From positions 62,001 to 126,000 of the forward strand of contig NBIV01000210.1 of the NCBI GenBank assembly GCA_003194525.1: DNA of 64,000 bases, written 5' to 3'. The notes below the pieces were generated by a model. That model did not search any database and was not told the origin of the DNA. It saw nothing but the letters and a program-made list of their open reading frames with translations. The DNA comes from Gracilariopsis chorda (taxonomy: Eukaryota > Rhodophyta > Florideophyceae > Gracilariales > Gracilariaceae). The position numbers were made by a program, and so were the translations under genes. Positions 1-9,557 of the stretch are shown here, in pieces (position 1 is the stretch's first letter; the number at the start of each line of letters is the position of its first letter).

Positions 1-1
1 G

Positions 2-274
2 CGCATTGTACTAGCTGTAAGCCGAAGTAGTGGGTTTCTCAGTATATTCGACTGCGATGAAGGGCGATGTTTGAAGAGTGTATCGATCGGAGACCAAATC
101 GACGACTTGGTTCTTGTAGACGGTCACATCCTAGTTGCGTTAACGCCAGGCCATATTGTGGAATGCCATTTCAAGCGATTCTGTGGTTGTGAAGGACTAT
201 TCGGAGAACGGCAGCAAGCTGCTGAAAATGATTCAACAACATCACCGGCGGAAGCTAGCGCAGAGGCCGGATGA
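2..274 (+). CDS. C-terminal part of a beta-propeller-like protein (partial)
   Basis: The frame is open from the window edge to TGA at 272-274, giving about 90 residues with no start codon inside the window. Alternating short hydrophobic runs separated by Gly/Asp turns (FLSIFDCDEG, then LVLVDGHILVAL) look like strands of a WD40 or other beta-propeller blade. The tail is Ser/Thr/Ala/Glu-rich and looks disordered. The function cannot be named from this fragment; the propeller reading is inference from the strand pattern. Confidence 0.45.
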   Translation, partial: RIVLAVSRSSGFLSIFDCDEGRCLKSVSIGDQIDDLVLVDGHILVALTPGHIVECHFKRFCGCEGLFGERQQAAENDSTTSPAEASAEAG

Positions 275-1787
275 CGTGGTACATTCATTTGTACTGTTCG
301 GCAAGAGGCGTACTATTAGAGTATCACAGAATGTCTAAAAAGAAGAGAAGACGTGGTGCGGAGTAATTTAGACAGGTTTGGGGCTGAGTTTGCGGGATGC
401 GAGTTGTGTTTTGGGTGGATCGAGAGAGAAGTATCGTCGGTACCGACGTTACCCACTTGCAGCATGGTTTTTTTTTTGGAACACAACACAGCTTTTGTAT
501 GACAAGACTTACTTGGACGAAGAGCAGTATGTAATCTTGAGTTTGGAAGAGGTGTAGGTCCGCCGTACAATACAAGTACGTCGTAACTGGACATGCACAT
601 GAAGCACGTGTACTATGATGTGATGTAGAACATTCTCACTGTCTAGAATAAAACAACATGCGGAGTTGTGAATGAGCAGAAGAAAGTGCTCACAACGCCC
701 TGCGTTTAGAAAACAACGGTTAAGTTGTGCGTACCGACATGTTGATGAAAGCGAGCCGTTCGTGAATCGGAGACAGCAGGGCGAGCAAGAACAGCATTAA
801 TCTTCGATCATTAACGGATGATCATCCCTTGTGTGATAACACGTGAACTTACTCCTTGTCTGATGCTAATTCGGGTTTGGGACTGCTCGTATGGGTAGGT
901 AGTGGACTGCGGACCGGTTCGTTGATTGGCCTTGTGCGTAGACGAAAGCGGATTCATACTTTGACGTACGGATGCTAAGAGCCAGGTAGTGCTTGCCTTG
1001 TTGCGAATGCATTTCGGTTTCCCGTGATCATCGAAGAACTGTTCCACCGCACGTGTGTAGACGGTGTTTGGACAAGCTACACTGCGGGATACTGCTTCAA
1101 GCATGAAAGGCCACGGAGCAAGCTGAAGTACTAGGGTGGTGAGTAAGGCTGGAGTGAAGCGAGGCTACTCGGCACAAACCGTTTCAAATTCAATTGTTGA
1201 AGACGCCAAGCGCGCTCAAAGCGAAGTGCAAGCAACAGCTCCGCAGCATGCGCAAGATATCTTCAGATACTGTACATCTGCGATAAGCGCAGCGCCAAGC
1301 GCAACAGCGAGTTGACGAATCGCAACACGCATCGGCTCATCCCTCGCGGCTCGCAAAGTAGCAGCGGCGCGTTACATATGATAACACTCCAACAGCATCT
1401 GACGCTCAGTATGTCTATGAATCGTCCAAAAACGACGCCCCACGCCGCCACCAACAAAGTGTAATGCTGTGCGCGCTGTTGGGCCTTTTTCGGGTGTCGC
1501 ATTGTGTAGCGCACTGTACAGTCGCACTACTTTGCCAATACGCGCGCCGAACCGACTCAAAACACTCCGTACGTCCTGCCGTTGGCCACGCCTCACATAT
1601 CTACTTCGCCTCGTTCATCCTCCCCAACCCCCCTACCCGTCCTCTTCCCAACCGCCACGCCCTTCTCCGCATATTCCTTCCCCTCCCACGGATCCCGCGT
1701 CCTTCCCTCAACCCAAACCTTCAGCTAAGCCCCCCGCTCGTCACCCTCCCCGTACCCAAACGCCACCCACCTCAGAGCGGCGGCGCC
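275..1787. other. Intergenic, no gene seen
   Basis: No convincing coding region. It holds the 3' flank of the partial first gene and the 5' flank of the PIP5K gene. The last 200 bases before the ATG at 1788 are C/T-rich on the plus strand, as in a 5' UTR. The same frame stays open upstream to 1464, but that stretch is low-complexity Pro/Ser/Arg. Confidence 0.5.
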
Positions 1788-3575
1788 ATGGGTGCCGCCA
1801 CTCCACCTGAACCGCCTCCACCCGCGCCCACCTCTGTCTCCTCTCTCCCCACCACGCTCGACCATGTATCCTCCCTCACCATCCCCCCCCTTAAGCACAC
1901 CATTACCACTCCTACCACATCTTCCATAAACTCCTCCCAACAGCCCACCGAACACATGCGTCTCCCGCTGGACCTTTTCGCTCTGGAGCATGCCGCCTCC
2001 ACCCCCCCCACAACACGTCCTCATCCAGAAGATGCCTACTCTCAGCCTCCACATTCCGCCCCTCCCGCCCTGCTCCATCTGCGCACTGCCCGTTCCACTG
2101 CGCACAACCGCCGTCCGAGCGGCGCTGCAGCTATTCCTACGTCCAGCCACTTTTCCAAGCCCATTGAGATGCCACCAGAGGCTGCCAAGGCCTGTCTGGA
2201 GAATGAAGCCGTCCCTGCAAACCGCTCCACGCTCGAGCGTGTGCAGTCTGGAAACATCGACCTGGCCCACATGCTCAGCAGCACCGCTAGCGCCGGCGCA
2301 GCGGGCGGAGGCTCTGGTGGCGGTGCAATGGCTATCAAGAAGCATGTTACTAAATTTCCCCGCATTGGCCATGGCCATCGCAAGAAGGTTAAAGATGGGC
2401 AAGTCGTCTTCAAGGGTCATCGCAACTGGGAGATTGTGCTTTCTATTCAGTTCGGCCTCAAATATACTTCGGAACTGCTTGATGACGCCAGCGATGGAGA
2501 ACCTACTCCTGATGACTATGAGGAAAGTCTGGCTTTTGACTTCAATCCCAACGACGACCGCACCACCTTTGAAGTTAACAAATTTGCAAAGTGGGTTCAC
2601 CCGGCTCCTTATGTCTACAAGCTTGTTCGCCATCGCTTCGGGATTGAAGAAGCCGATTTTCTCGATTCTACTTGCTCTGTATCCCGAGTGCGTGAGCTCC
2701 CTACACCGGGCAGATCGGGTGCTCTCTTCTATATCACAGATGACGAAAAGTACTTCATGAAAACTATCCAGCACGTGGAAGAGAAGATGTTAATCTCCAT
2801 GCTCCCTTCCTACTACGAGCACGTCAGCAAAAACCCACGAACACTGCTCACCAAATATATGGCTCATTTTTCTGTCCAAACGCGTAGAGACCGTCATATC
2901 CGAATGGTCGTTATGGCCTCCATCTTCGATGACAAGGTCTTCATCGATCGCAAGTACGATCTTAAGGGCTCTACATACAAACGATTCGCGACTGCGGAAC
3001 AACTTAAGAGTCAAAATGTAACGTTGAAAGATCAAGACCTCAAAAAGGCCATCTTTTTCAGACCGGAACAGCTTGAAAAGATAATGAAGCAACTTGAAAG
3101 AGATTCGGCATACTTGGAATCCCATCATGTGATGGACTACTCTCTACTGCTTGGACTTTCGCATATGCTTCCGGAGGAGAATCCCTATTTCAGGGAGGAG
3201 TATGGCCCAAGTGAAGAAAACGCTCCGTACTTTGTTGGATATCAAGTTGACGACCAGGGACGCAAGTCTGGCATTCGCGTATGTATGGGAATCATTGACT
3301 TTCTTCAACGTTTTCGCTTCAGAAAACGCGTCGAGTATGGTGCGCGCGTCGTCCAGAGCTGCGCTTGCGCCGCGGCTTCCGTTGCACCGCCACATTTGTA
3401 CAGAGAGCGATTCATGAACTTCTTGCGAGAGAATTTTTTGCCAGATCCGGATCTGGATGTATCAACACTTGAGACCACCGTCAGATTTGCTTCCCCCGTT
3501 ACGAGTGAAAAAGATGACAACCTCGAACGAGATGATGGGGACGATGAAAACGATGAAAGCAATGGCGATTCTTAA
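1788..3575 (+). CDS. PIP5K: Phosphatidylinositol-4-phosphate 5-kinase
   Basis: This 595-aa lipid kinase would phosphorylate PI4P to PI(4,5)P2 at membranes. The start was chosen at 1788 because the ATG sits in a good context (gcgccATGg) and the open frame upstream is low complexity. Residues 1-190 are Pro/Ser/Ala-rich and probably disordered; the PIPK domain fills about 200-560. Visible motifs are the ATP-binding lysine in YFMKTI (K325), DLKGS (391-395), MDYSLLLG (449-456) and the metal-binding IID (502-504). After these comes a basic activation segment (RFRFRKR) ending in the usual YRERFMNF. There are no MORN repeats, unlike many land-plant PIP5Ks, and the tail is acidic. Intronless. Confidence 0.93.
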   Translation: MGAATPPEPPPPAPTSVSSLPTTLDHVSSLTIPPLKHTITTPTTSSINSSQQPTEHMRLPLDLFALEHAASTPPTTRPHPEDAYSQPPHSAPPALLHLRTARSTAHNRRPSGAAAIPTSSHFSKPIEMPPEAAKACLENEAVPANRSTLERVQSGNIDLAHMLSSTASAGAAGGGSGGGAMAIKKHVTKFPRIGHGHRKKVKDGQVVFKGHRNWEIVLSIQFGLKYTSELLDDASDGEPTPDDYEESLAFDFNPNDDRTTFEVNKFAKWVHPAPYVYKLVRHRFGIEEADFLDSTCSVSRVRELPTPGRSGALFYITDDEKYFMKTIQHVEEKMLISMLPSYYEHVSKNPRTLLTKYMAHFSVQTRRDRHIRMVVMASIFDDKVFIDRKYDLKGSTYKRFATAEQLKSQNVTLKDQDLKKAIFFRPEQLEKIMKQLERDSAYLESHHVMDYSLLLGLSHMLPEENPYFREEYGPSEENAPYFVGYQVDDQGRKSGIRVCMGIIDFLQRFRFRKRVEYGARVVQSCACAAASVAPPHLYRERFMNFLRENFLPDPDLDVSTLETTVRFASPVTSEKDDNLERDDGDDENDESNGDS

Positions 3576-3892
3576 CCCCGTTTTGTGACTTTTTCTACCT
3601 TACTGTTAACTATACGTCTACAGAGCTAGCTCATTTGCCTCACGTTGATGGTTTGGAGTGAGCACGGCGACCTTTGTTGTAAAGCATGGGCCTATTGTAT
3701 TTCCCGCTTCGGAAGGTGTTTTGACTACATCGCCCACTATGAGCTTCAGTCATACTTGGGACAGAAAGAAAGAACGGAGTGCATCACATCGCAACATGTA
3801 ACGTATTGGAGTCACATGTCAGTGCTGATTGCCAACTGTTTACTAGTCTAAAAAGGTCAAGTTAGCTTTTGTAGTTTACCTTCGCTACGTAA
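3576..3892. other. 3' flanks of convergent genes
   Basis: This 317-bp space separates the 3' end of PIP5K from the 3' end of the GH35 gene on the other strand. Nothing coding is seen. Confidence 0.5.
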
Positions 3893-6800
3893 TTACTTGG
3901 TTCCACTGAGTGCAAATGTAGTCGTCTTCAGTGCGTACACTTCGCCATTATCATTCAAATTACCGGAGTCCATATCGACAATCCACGGCAAGATGCTTAC
4001 GGATATGTTTGTATCCGTTGATCCATACACTGCAAGAACGATGTTGTTACCCTTGCAGTCCGTGATTAGTCCTTCAGGCACATAAAAGTCTCTCTGAGGC
4101 CCTAACGGTTCTACGTACCGGCCCATAAACAGAGTGTTAACCCACAACATGACTCGTACTTTGGCCCCTGAAAGAACCCTTATACGCAGAGGGAATCGCA
4201 TAGTCCCTCCGAGGATTGAGGCAGCTGGTACTCGGAATGTCCCTCTGTAATACACAACTCCAGCATCGGCCTTGACCTCTATGCTTGGGACAGGAACGAA
4301 TCCGTCCCCGAAACTGGACGTGTTTGCCTCATCCTCTAAAGGAAGGCCGGAGGAGCCGTATGCATCGTCGTAGCGAGTGACATCTGTGCCGCCGATCTCC
4401 CAGCTTATATCTCCTGCTTTTGTAGATCGTGAGAAACGGGCGGAAAGAAGCCCACGCTTGTTTCGAACATCGTTCAACAAAAACGGCGATCTACCCTGAC
4501 CCAGGCTTAGTACGAGAATAATAACTTCATGAAAACCGTCTTGATCCGGTCCACAACTCATAGCAGCGCTCAAATCATGACGTTTTTTGCCTGCTTGTGG
4601 GAGATCAACACCGTGCATTGCGCCTGCCGACATAAAATTGTGCGAGAAGCAAACCTGATCTCCCACGGCTTTCCCATTGCACCATATCACGGCAGAATGA
4701 CGAACGTTTGCAATAATTGCCCCCTTCGTCGATGTTGAGCGGAAACGAATACGATAAGCTATGTGCCCAGATGTCATTAAGTGGTCCAGAGGGTCAATGT
4801 TCTGGTATGCAATTCTCTTCCACACAGTATCATGCATCCAATCAACAGCACGTCTGGTCAAGTTCTCTATCGGGATCTCGAAGCTCTTTGATAGGGGGTC
4901 AACGCCATTCCAACCTTGTGAAAGCGCTGCAGAGATAGAATTGGGTGCAACATGATGCACGGATAGACCAGGGACTAGCTGCGTCGCCTCGGAAATCGCA
5001 CCCTCGAACATTTCCGGGACTCCGGCTGATTTGTGCTGAAGAACGTAAATAGTAGAGCCCTCATCTTGGGGACGTAGACCAACATCTATCTTTGCATCGG
5101 GCATGAACGTTAGGTTACTGACGCCCCAAGCCGCAGCAAAAGAGGAGAGAGTCGAATCACCGGAATAATTATCATTTCCGTTGAGACGGGCTGTGAAAGT
5201 CCTTGAATCCGTTTCTGTGAGACACAACAGACGCAATAACGGTTTGTCAGCATCAGAACCCCCAACTTCACTAATAGTAACAATATGAGTATTATCCATC
5301 GCAAAGGAGAATGAGAAACAAATGCCATTATCTTCCGTACTCGCCTTAACCCCCACCGGGTCACTGCCAGTCGCGAATGAATTCTGTTCAGCCAACGGTA
5401 GTTCTTCCAGTGGAGCGGACAATAGAGAAGTCGCTGCGCCAGGATCTTGATCAGTCACAGAAATCTCCCCGCACACGTTTACCCCTGACTTGCTGCCATT
5501 GTGGATCTTCGCCCATTTAACATCGAGCGCATGCCGCTTTGTCTCGTTCTTATTTACAACATTCAAAACGATTCGGCCGACTTCTGACGGCCTTACCCTC
5601 AGTACCCACATTTCAGATCCCTCAAAAGTCGTCCGACATATAACAGGTACGGTGCAGGCAAATATTGAGAACGTCCGCGTCAGATCATGGAAAAGAGGCG
5701 CTGCAAAGCTCTCGCATTTCTTTAAGCGCACTGGCAAAACAAGATTGTCCACAATGAGATTGAAACGCAGCATTTCCTCATGAAGGTTCCGTACAAACGC
5801 GTAAGAAAACGGCGTGAGGTCATTCTGCAACACGCCCTGCACGTGAGCATCATCTATTCCAACCTGTCGAACTTTCAAGAGCGCACGAGGTACAGTAGCC
5901 TTCACGCGAGCAAGAATCTTGGAACGGCGAGAGGAACTGGTAGTAGGTAACGACTGAGGCAAGCCAACATCGGAAAAACTTCTCGCAAAGAGATTGGCCA
6001 ATCTCATGATGCGACCGCGCCCGCTGAGCAAGCCGAACTCTCGTATGAACGCGGAATAGTCATATGAGGTGTACACCTCAGTATCTCCGATAGTACCGTG
6101 ATTGGTGCCACCGTAAGCGGCATAGTGGTTGACAAAACTGACGCCCTGCGCCATAAGGGAAAACTGAAAAGTGGCGGAGAATTGGTCTCCGAAGAAGTTG
6201 TACACATCGTCATAAGTTCTCATTCTACCCCATTGGTTGATCCAGCCAACCTGGGCCTCTGCCAAAACTGGGGGGCCGTGCGTTGCACTGCCTCCAAACT
6301 TCTCGAACTTCGCCTCCAGGGTGTCCACAGCGGATTCCATCTGGTTCGCAGTGGCCCAGGAAAGTGGCGGGGGTGGGGCATGTCTACTCTGCTTCTCATA
6401 CAAGCAAGAAAGACACTCTTGGTCTGAACCGCCGACACCAGAGCCACCAATTCCACAGCAGTTGAGGCACGCTGATACACCAAAGAGCTCCAGCATGCCC
6501 ACCTGACACGAAGACAGGTCACCAGAGCGGTCTCCAGGAGGGAAAGTAAAGTAAAGATCAAAGCCATAAAGATCAGTACGATAGGCCTTGACGTTAGATC
6601 TGGCGCCAACCCTCTTAAAGCTTCGATAATGGTCTCCATTTGACCACGAGCCAATTGGAGAATCATCATTGTGAAAGAAGGGAACTGTGGAACCTGCTTC
6701 CCTCGCCAGATTACAAAGGAGGCGAATCTCGTCGTCGCACCCTCCACCAAAACCGATTACAGGCATTTCGCGAAGTTCATTCTCTATTTGCATGGCGATG

Positions 6801-7357
6801 ATGCAGCCGTTAGGGTTTGTAGTACGTTCAAATGGAACGAGCATCTTGACAATAGCAGTCATGTATCCAGCACAGTACTCATGCCATTGTTGATCCCATT
6901 TCTTTATCATTCCCAGTGGAGCAAATGTCATATGACGAACTCTGAGGTTTCGATTGGCAATAAGCCATATGGGAAAGCCACCCGCCTGCACCTCAGCACA
7001 AATGTAAGGCCCCGGCGCAACAATTACAAAGAGCTGGAGCTCGACGCAGAGGTTGAGAAGATAAATGATATCGCGATTACCTCGAAAATTGTACACGCCC
7101 TCGCACGGACTATGGTAGCCCCAATGAATGTAAAAGCGGACGGTATTGAATCCCATGCCCTTTATGTCTGCGAGAATTCGACGCCATCGAGTATGGTCGG
7201 GAACGCGAAAGTAATGGAATTCTGCAGAGATGATGGTTACAGGTTTGCCGTTAAGTAGGAGGGCGGTCTTTGTCCAGTCGATGACAGAGGAGAAGCGAGA
7301 CGGTTCAAAAGCGGTTTGCTCATTGGAGCGCAAGTGTAAGGCGGTGGGCAGCGACAT
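3893..7357 (-). CDS. Large GH35 beta-galactosidase with a cysteine-pair insert
   Basis: This 1,154-aa glycoside hydrolase of family GH35 probably removes beta-linked galactose from galactans or glycoconjugates. Near the N-terminus is the barrel core: SAEFHYFR (44-51), GPYICAE (116-122), the acid/base Glu in QIENE (E194) and the likely nucleophile in LAEAQVGW (E367). The long C-terminal half is beta-rich with jelly-roll-like segments. Unusually, residues 297-318 between the two catalytic glutamates carry CxxC (297, 300) and CxxC (315, 318). The frame stays open to an ATG at 7708, but that is only 64 bp from the divergent COX6A start and adds no signal peptide, so the ATG at 7357 is preferred. 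Cellular location is uncertain. Confidence 0.88.
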   Translation of the reverse strand: MSLPTALHLRSNEQTAFEPSRFSSVIDWTKTALLLNGKPVTIISAEFHYFRVPDHTRWRRILADIKGMGFNTVRFYIHWGYHSPCEGVYNFRGNRDIIYLLNLCVELQLFVIVAPGPYICAEVQAGGFPIWLIANRNLRVRHMTFAPLGMIKKWDQQWHEYCAGYMTAIVKMLVPFERTTNPNGCIIAMQIENELREMPVIGFGGGCDDEIRLLCNLAREAGSTVPFFHNDDSPIGSWSNGDHYRSFKRVGARSNVKAYRTDLYGFDLYFTFPPGDRSGDLSSCQVGMLELFGVSACLNCCGIGGSGVGGSDQECLSCLYEKQSRHAPPPPLSWATANQMESAVDTLEAKFEKFGGSATHGPPVLAEAQVGWINQWGRMRTYDDVYNFFGDQFSATFQFSLMAQGVSFVNHYAAYGGTNHGTIGDTEVYTSYDYSAFIREFGLLSGRGRIMRLANLFARSFSDVGLPQSLPTTSSSRRSKILARVKATVPRALLKVRQVGIDDAHVQGVLQNDLTPFSYAFVRNLHEEMLRFNLIVDNLVLPVRLKKCESFAAPLFHDLTRTFSIFACTVPVICRTTFEGSEMWVLRVRPSEVGRIVLNVVNKNETKRHALDVKWAKIHNGSKSGVNVCGEISVTDQDPGAATSLLSAPLEELPLAEQNSFATGSDPVGVKASTEDNGICFSFSFAMDNTHIVTISEVGGSDADKPLLRLLCLTETDSRTFTARLNGNDNYSGDSTLSSFAAAWGVSNLTFMPDAKIDVGLRPQDEGSTIYVLQHKSAGVPEMFEGAISEATQLVPGLSVHHVAPNSISAALSQGWNGVDPLSKSFEIPIENLTRRAVDWMHDTVWKRIAYQNIDPLDHLMTSGHIAYRIRFRSTSTKGAIIANVRHSAVIWCNGKAVGDQVCFSHNFMSAGAMHGVDLPQAGKKRHDLSAAMSCGPDQDGFHEVIILVLSLGQGRSPFLLNDVRNKRGLLSARFSRSTKAGDISWEIGGTDVTRYDDAYGSSGLPLEDEANTSSFGDGFVPVPSIEVKADAGVVYYRGTFRVPAASILGGTMRFPLRIRVLSGAKVRVMLWVNTLFMGRYVEPLGPQRDFYVPEGLITDCKGNNIVLAVYGSTDTNISVSILPWIVDMDSGNLNDNGEVYALKTTTFALSGTK

Positions 7358-7772
7358 GTCCGAGCAGAGGAGGAGAGGGGGGGTGGGGTGGAAACTGAGG
7401 TAGGCGGCACGAAGCGGGTATGATGAGTTCGTGGTGCTCACGGGGAGTGGGGAGGTTGTTTTATGAGCGCATTGCGGAGCACAGGTCGGTGAGGCGGTGG
7501 CGATAACTGACGGCCGAGCTTTGGAGAGGAGGGGCTGGGCCGATGAAGAACAACGCCCCGTGCTGGCGTTGGCAGTGAGTGACTGAGCAAGCGTCAAGAG
7601 CCGCCTCCTTACGCACAGCGCGTACACGCCACGCGTGGCCACGTTTCGCAACGAAACGAAGCAGTGCTCTTGACGCTCGCACCACGCACAGGTCCGTTTC
7701 ATCGCCATTTCATCGCCCCTCCGCGTCGCAAGCAGGTGCCGTCCATCCGCGTAGTACTATCTCTTCACCACA
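7358..7772. promoter_or_regulatory. Shared upstream region of divergent GH35 and COX6A genes
   Basis: About 415 bp lie between the two divergent start codons, so both promoters must be here. I see no clear TATA element. If the upstream GH35 ATG at 7708 is used, the space shrinks to 64 bp. Confidence 0.4.
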
Positions 7773-8320
7773 ATGGCGTTCCGAGCCGCGCCGCGAATTG
7801 TCTCCCGTCGTCTCTCCACGCTAGCCGGGACCATCGACAAGAGCGCCACGAAGGGCCCCAAGTTACCCGCCGGAAACGATCCCTCCGCCGCGCACGGTCC
7901 GGCGCATGCCATCGGTACGTAGCGCGCACGCCGCGCTTGAAGCGCGTATACCGCGATCGCTCAGCGTTCTGACATTGCGCTCGACGCCTGTTCCTTCCGC
8001 GCAGCCGATACCAACAGGTGGCGCATCGTCTCGGTGGTGTTCGCTGTGCCGGTGCTCGGCTACGCCATCCTGCAGTCCATGAACGAGCACCAGCACGTGG
8101 ATGCGCCGCCGGAATACCCGTACCTCAAAATTGCCAGTCGCGTAAGTTGAGCAGCGAAACGGCACGCACATGAAGGAGCGAAAGCGCCAACACTGACTTT
8201 TGAAAACCAATCGAAACGCAAAAACGTGCACAGGTGCCGCGATTCCCCTGGGGAGATGACGACCTCATCGGCACTAGCTACGAGCGACATGCAAAGGCTC
8301 ACGGCGGTGAAGAGCACTAG
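7773..8320 (+). CDS. COX6A: Cytochrome c oxidase subunit 6A (three exons)
   Basis: The exons are 7773-7914, 8005-8141 and 8234-8320, with introns of 90 and 92 bp (gtacgt..gcag and gtaagt..acag). The spliced product is 121 aa. The N-terminus is rich in Arg/Ser/Ala with no acidic residues before position 20, as in a mitochondrial presequence. One membrane span follows (VSVVFAVPVLGYAIL). The C-terminal signature of the family is intact: PPEYPYLKIASR, then VPRFPWGDDD. It is a small inner-membrane subunit of respiratory complex IV. The gene is too short and split to show as one long frame; the model rests on splice signals plus the family signature. Confidence 0.93.
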
Positions 8321-8384
8321 TAGTGTTTGTTTATGTTACGACGTAAAGTTGAACAACAAAACGCTTTAAAAGAAAAAGAACAAC

Positions 8385-9083
8385 TCACAGCAACTTTTTC
8401 TCCGGGTCAGGATTCTCCATGCCCAGATTACACACCAAATTGACGCGACCTTCCGACCTAGACTTTTCCTTAAACAGACACGACTTGAGCAACTGCAAAC
8501 GCGATTCGTTTTCCTCTGCCACTACACTGGTCACTTCACTCACTCCCTCCTCCTTCATCTTCTTGAGACATCCCAACACAAGCTTTCTCCGTACCATATC
8601 GCCGTCCGGCAAATCCGGATGAGCTGCCACCGTGATGAAGTCAGCTTGCTTGACGATATTAGATTCACGCAATACAATTGCAACATCCACCAACGCAGCA
8701 CCCATCACCACATTTCGATATCCTTCGCTTTCCTTCCTTCCCTTGATAGAGGTGTCACACACCACACAACAAGTAGAATCCTCCACGAGAGAAGCCACAA
8801 TAGAGTCCGGTAATCCAGGTCCAATCACATTGCTGATTCCGGCAATGTCCTGTGGAGCGGCTGAACGTAGATTCCACACAAAGTTGCCCTTGATGTCGCG
8901 CGCAAACAGTGGCGCTGACTTCTTCTTTTCCTTTCCGGCCCGTGCGCTCTCTTGCATGACGAGGCGCGCCGGCTTGACGCGACGACCGCCGCGCGCCGGG
9001 CGAACGCGCGTGGTTGGACGCGGCAGAGCCGGACGCGGTTGGAATAGCACCGGTGTAGCGACGAAAGCCTGTGCGGATTGCAT
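8385..9083 (-). CDS. Plastid-targeted GNAT-like acetyltransferase (probable)
   Basis: A 232-aa protein. The first 45 or so residues start MQSAQAFVATP, have an early Phe, are rich in Arg/Pro/Ala and lack acidic residues, as in algal plastid transit peptides. After that come a FVWNLRSAAPQDI strand-helix start, a central FITVAAHPDLPDG strand and turn, a helix with basic residues (VRRKLVLGCLKKM), and a strand plus NESRLQLLKSCLF helix. This order resembles the GNAT fold, in which the last Asn-rich helix packs near acetyl-CoA. The substrate is unknown. The assignment is by fold pattern and is weaker than for the neighbours. The 3' end lies 64 bp from that of convergent COX6A. Confidence 0.5.
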   Translation of the reverse strand: MQSAQAFVATPVLFQPRPALPRPTTRVRPARGGRRVKPARLVMQESARAGKEKKKSAPLFARDIKGNFVWNLRSAAPQDIAGISNVIGPGLPDSIVASLVEDSTCCVVCDTSIKGRKESEGYRNVVMGAALVDVAIVLRESNIVKQADFITVAAHPDLPDGDMVRRKLVLGCLKKMKEEGVSEVTSVVAEENESRLQLLKSCLFKEKSRSEGRVNLVCNLGMENPDPEKKLL

Positions 9084-9557
9084 GGTGCAGCGAGGGAATT
9101 AGCAAAAGGAGGATAAGGAATGATGTTATGGAGAGGGGGATAGTTGCGTTTCGAGCTGAGGGCGAAGGGCAAGCAGCGAGCAATGATCGGCGAAAGGGAG
9201 ATAATAGACGGTACGGCAAGTGGGGGGACGGGACATACGTGCATGGGCAACGTCTCTATCTACAGCGTTGATAATTGTGAATGGAATACACGTATGGTGG
9301 TGCGATCTCCCGTCGATGGCAGCCGGCCGATTGGCAGTGAGCTGCGCGCGCTGGTCGCGCCGATCGAAAAGCGCCAAATTGTCAGCGCACATGTCGCCTG
9401 GCCGCGTGTAAGTCTTTACGCCAACGGCACTGCTCTGGCGGCGCGCACGTTTGTTGAAGCGAAAGCGCGCACGTTTGATGAAGCGAAAGCGCGCACGTTT
9501 GATGAAGCGAAAGCGCGCGTCGGGTGCAGCTTCGGATCGAAACTTGCGATTCGGCCG
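9084..9557. other. Intergenic with a short tandem repeat
   Basis: This space lies between the 5' end of the plastid GNAT-like gene and the 3' end of the DUF1995-like gene, both on the minus strand. It is GC-rich and contains the 24-bp repeat described separately. Confidence 0.5.
9443..9514. repeat. 24-bp tandem repeat, three copies
   Basis: Three adjacent copies lie at 9443-9466, 9467-9490 and 9491-9514. The second and third are identical; the first differs by one base (gttgaag against gatgaag). A further four or five matching bases follow. The array lies 44 bp beyond the stop codon of the DUF1995-like gene, in its likely 3' UTR. Confidence 0.9.

Noticed and set aside
1464..1787. N-terminal extension of PIP5K from 1464
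   Set aside because: The frame is open but low complexity. The ATG at 1788 has a far better context and the extension carries no domain.
1725..2774. 349-codon minus-strand frame over PIP5K
   Set aside because: A shadow of the GC-rich PIP5K coding strand; the real protein is on the plus strand.
6671..7258. 195-codon plus-strand frame inside GH35
   Set aside because: It is antisense to the conserved GH35 catalytic region and has no family features of its own.
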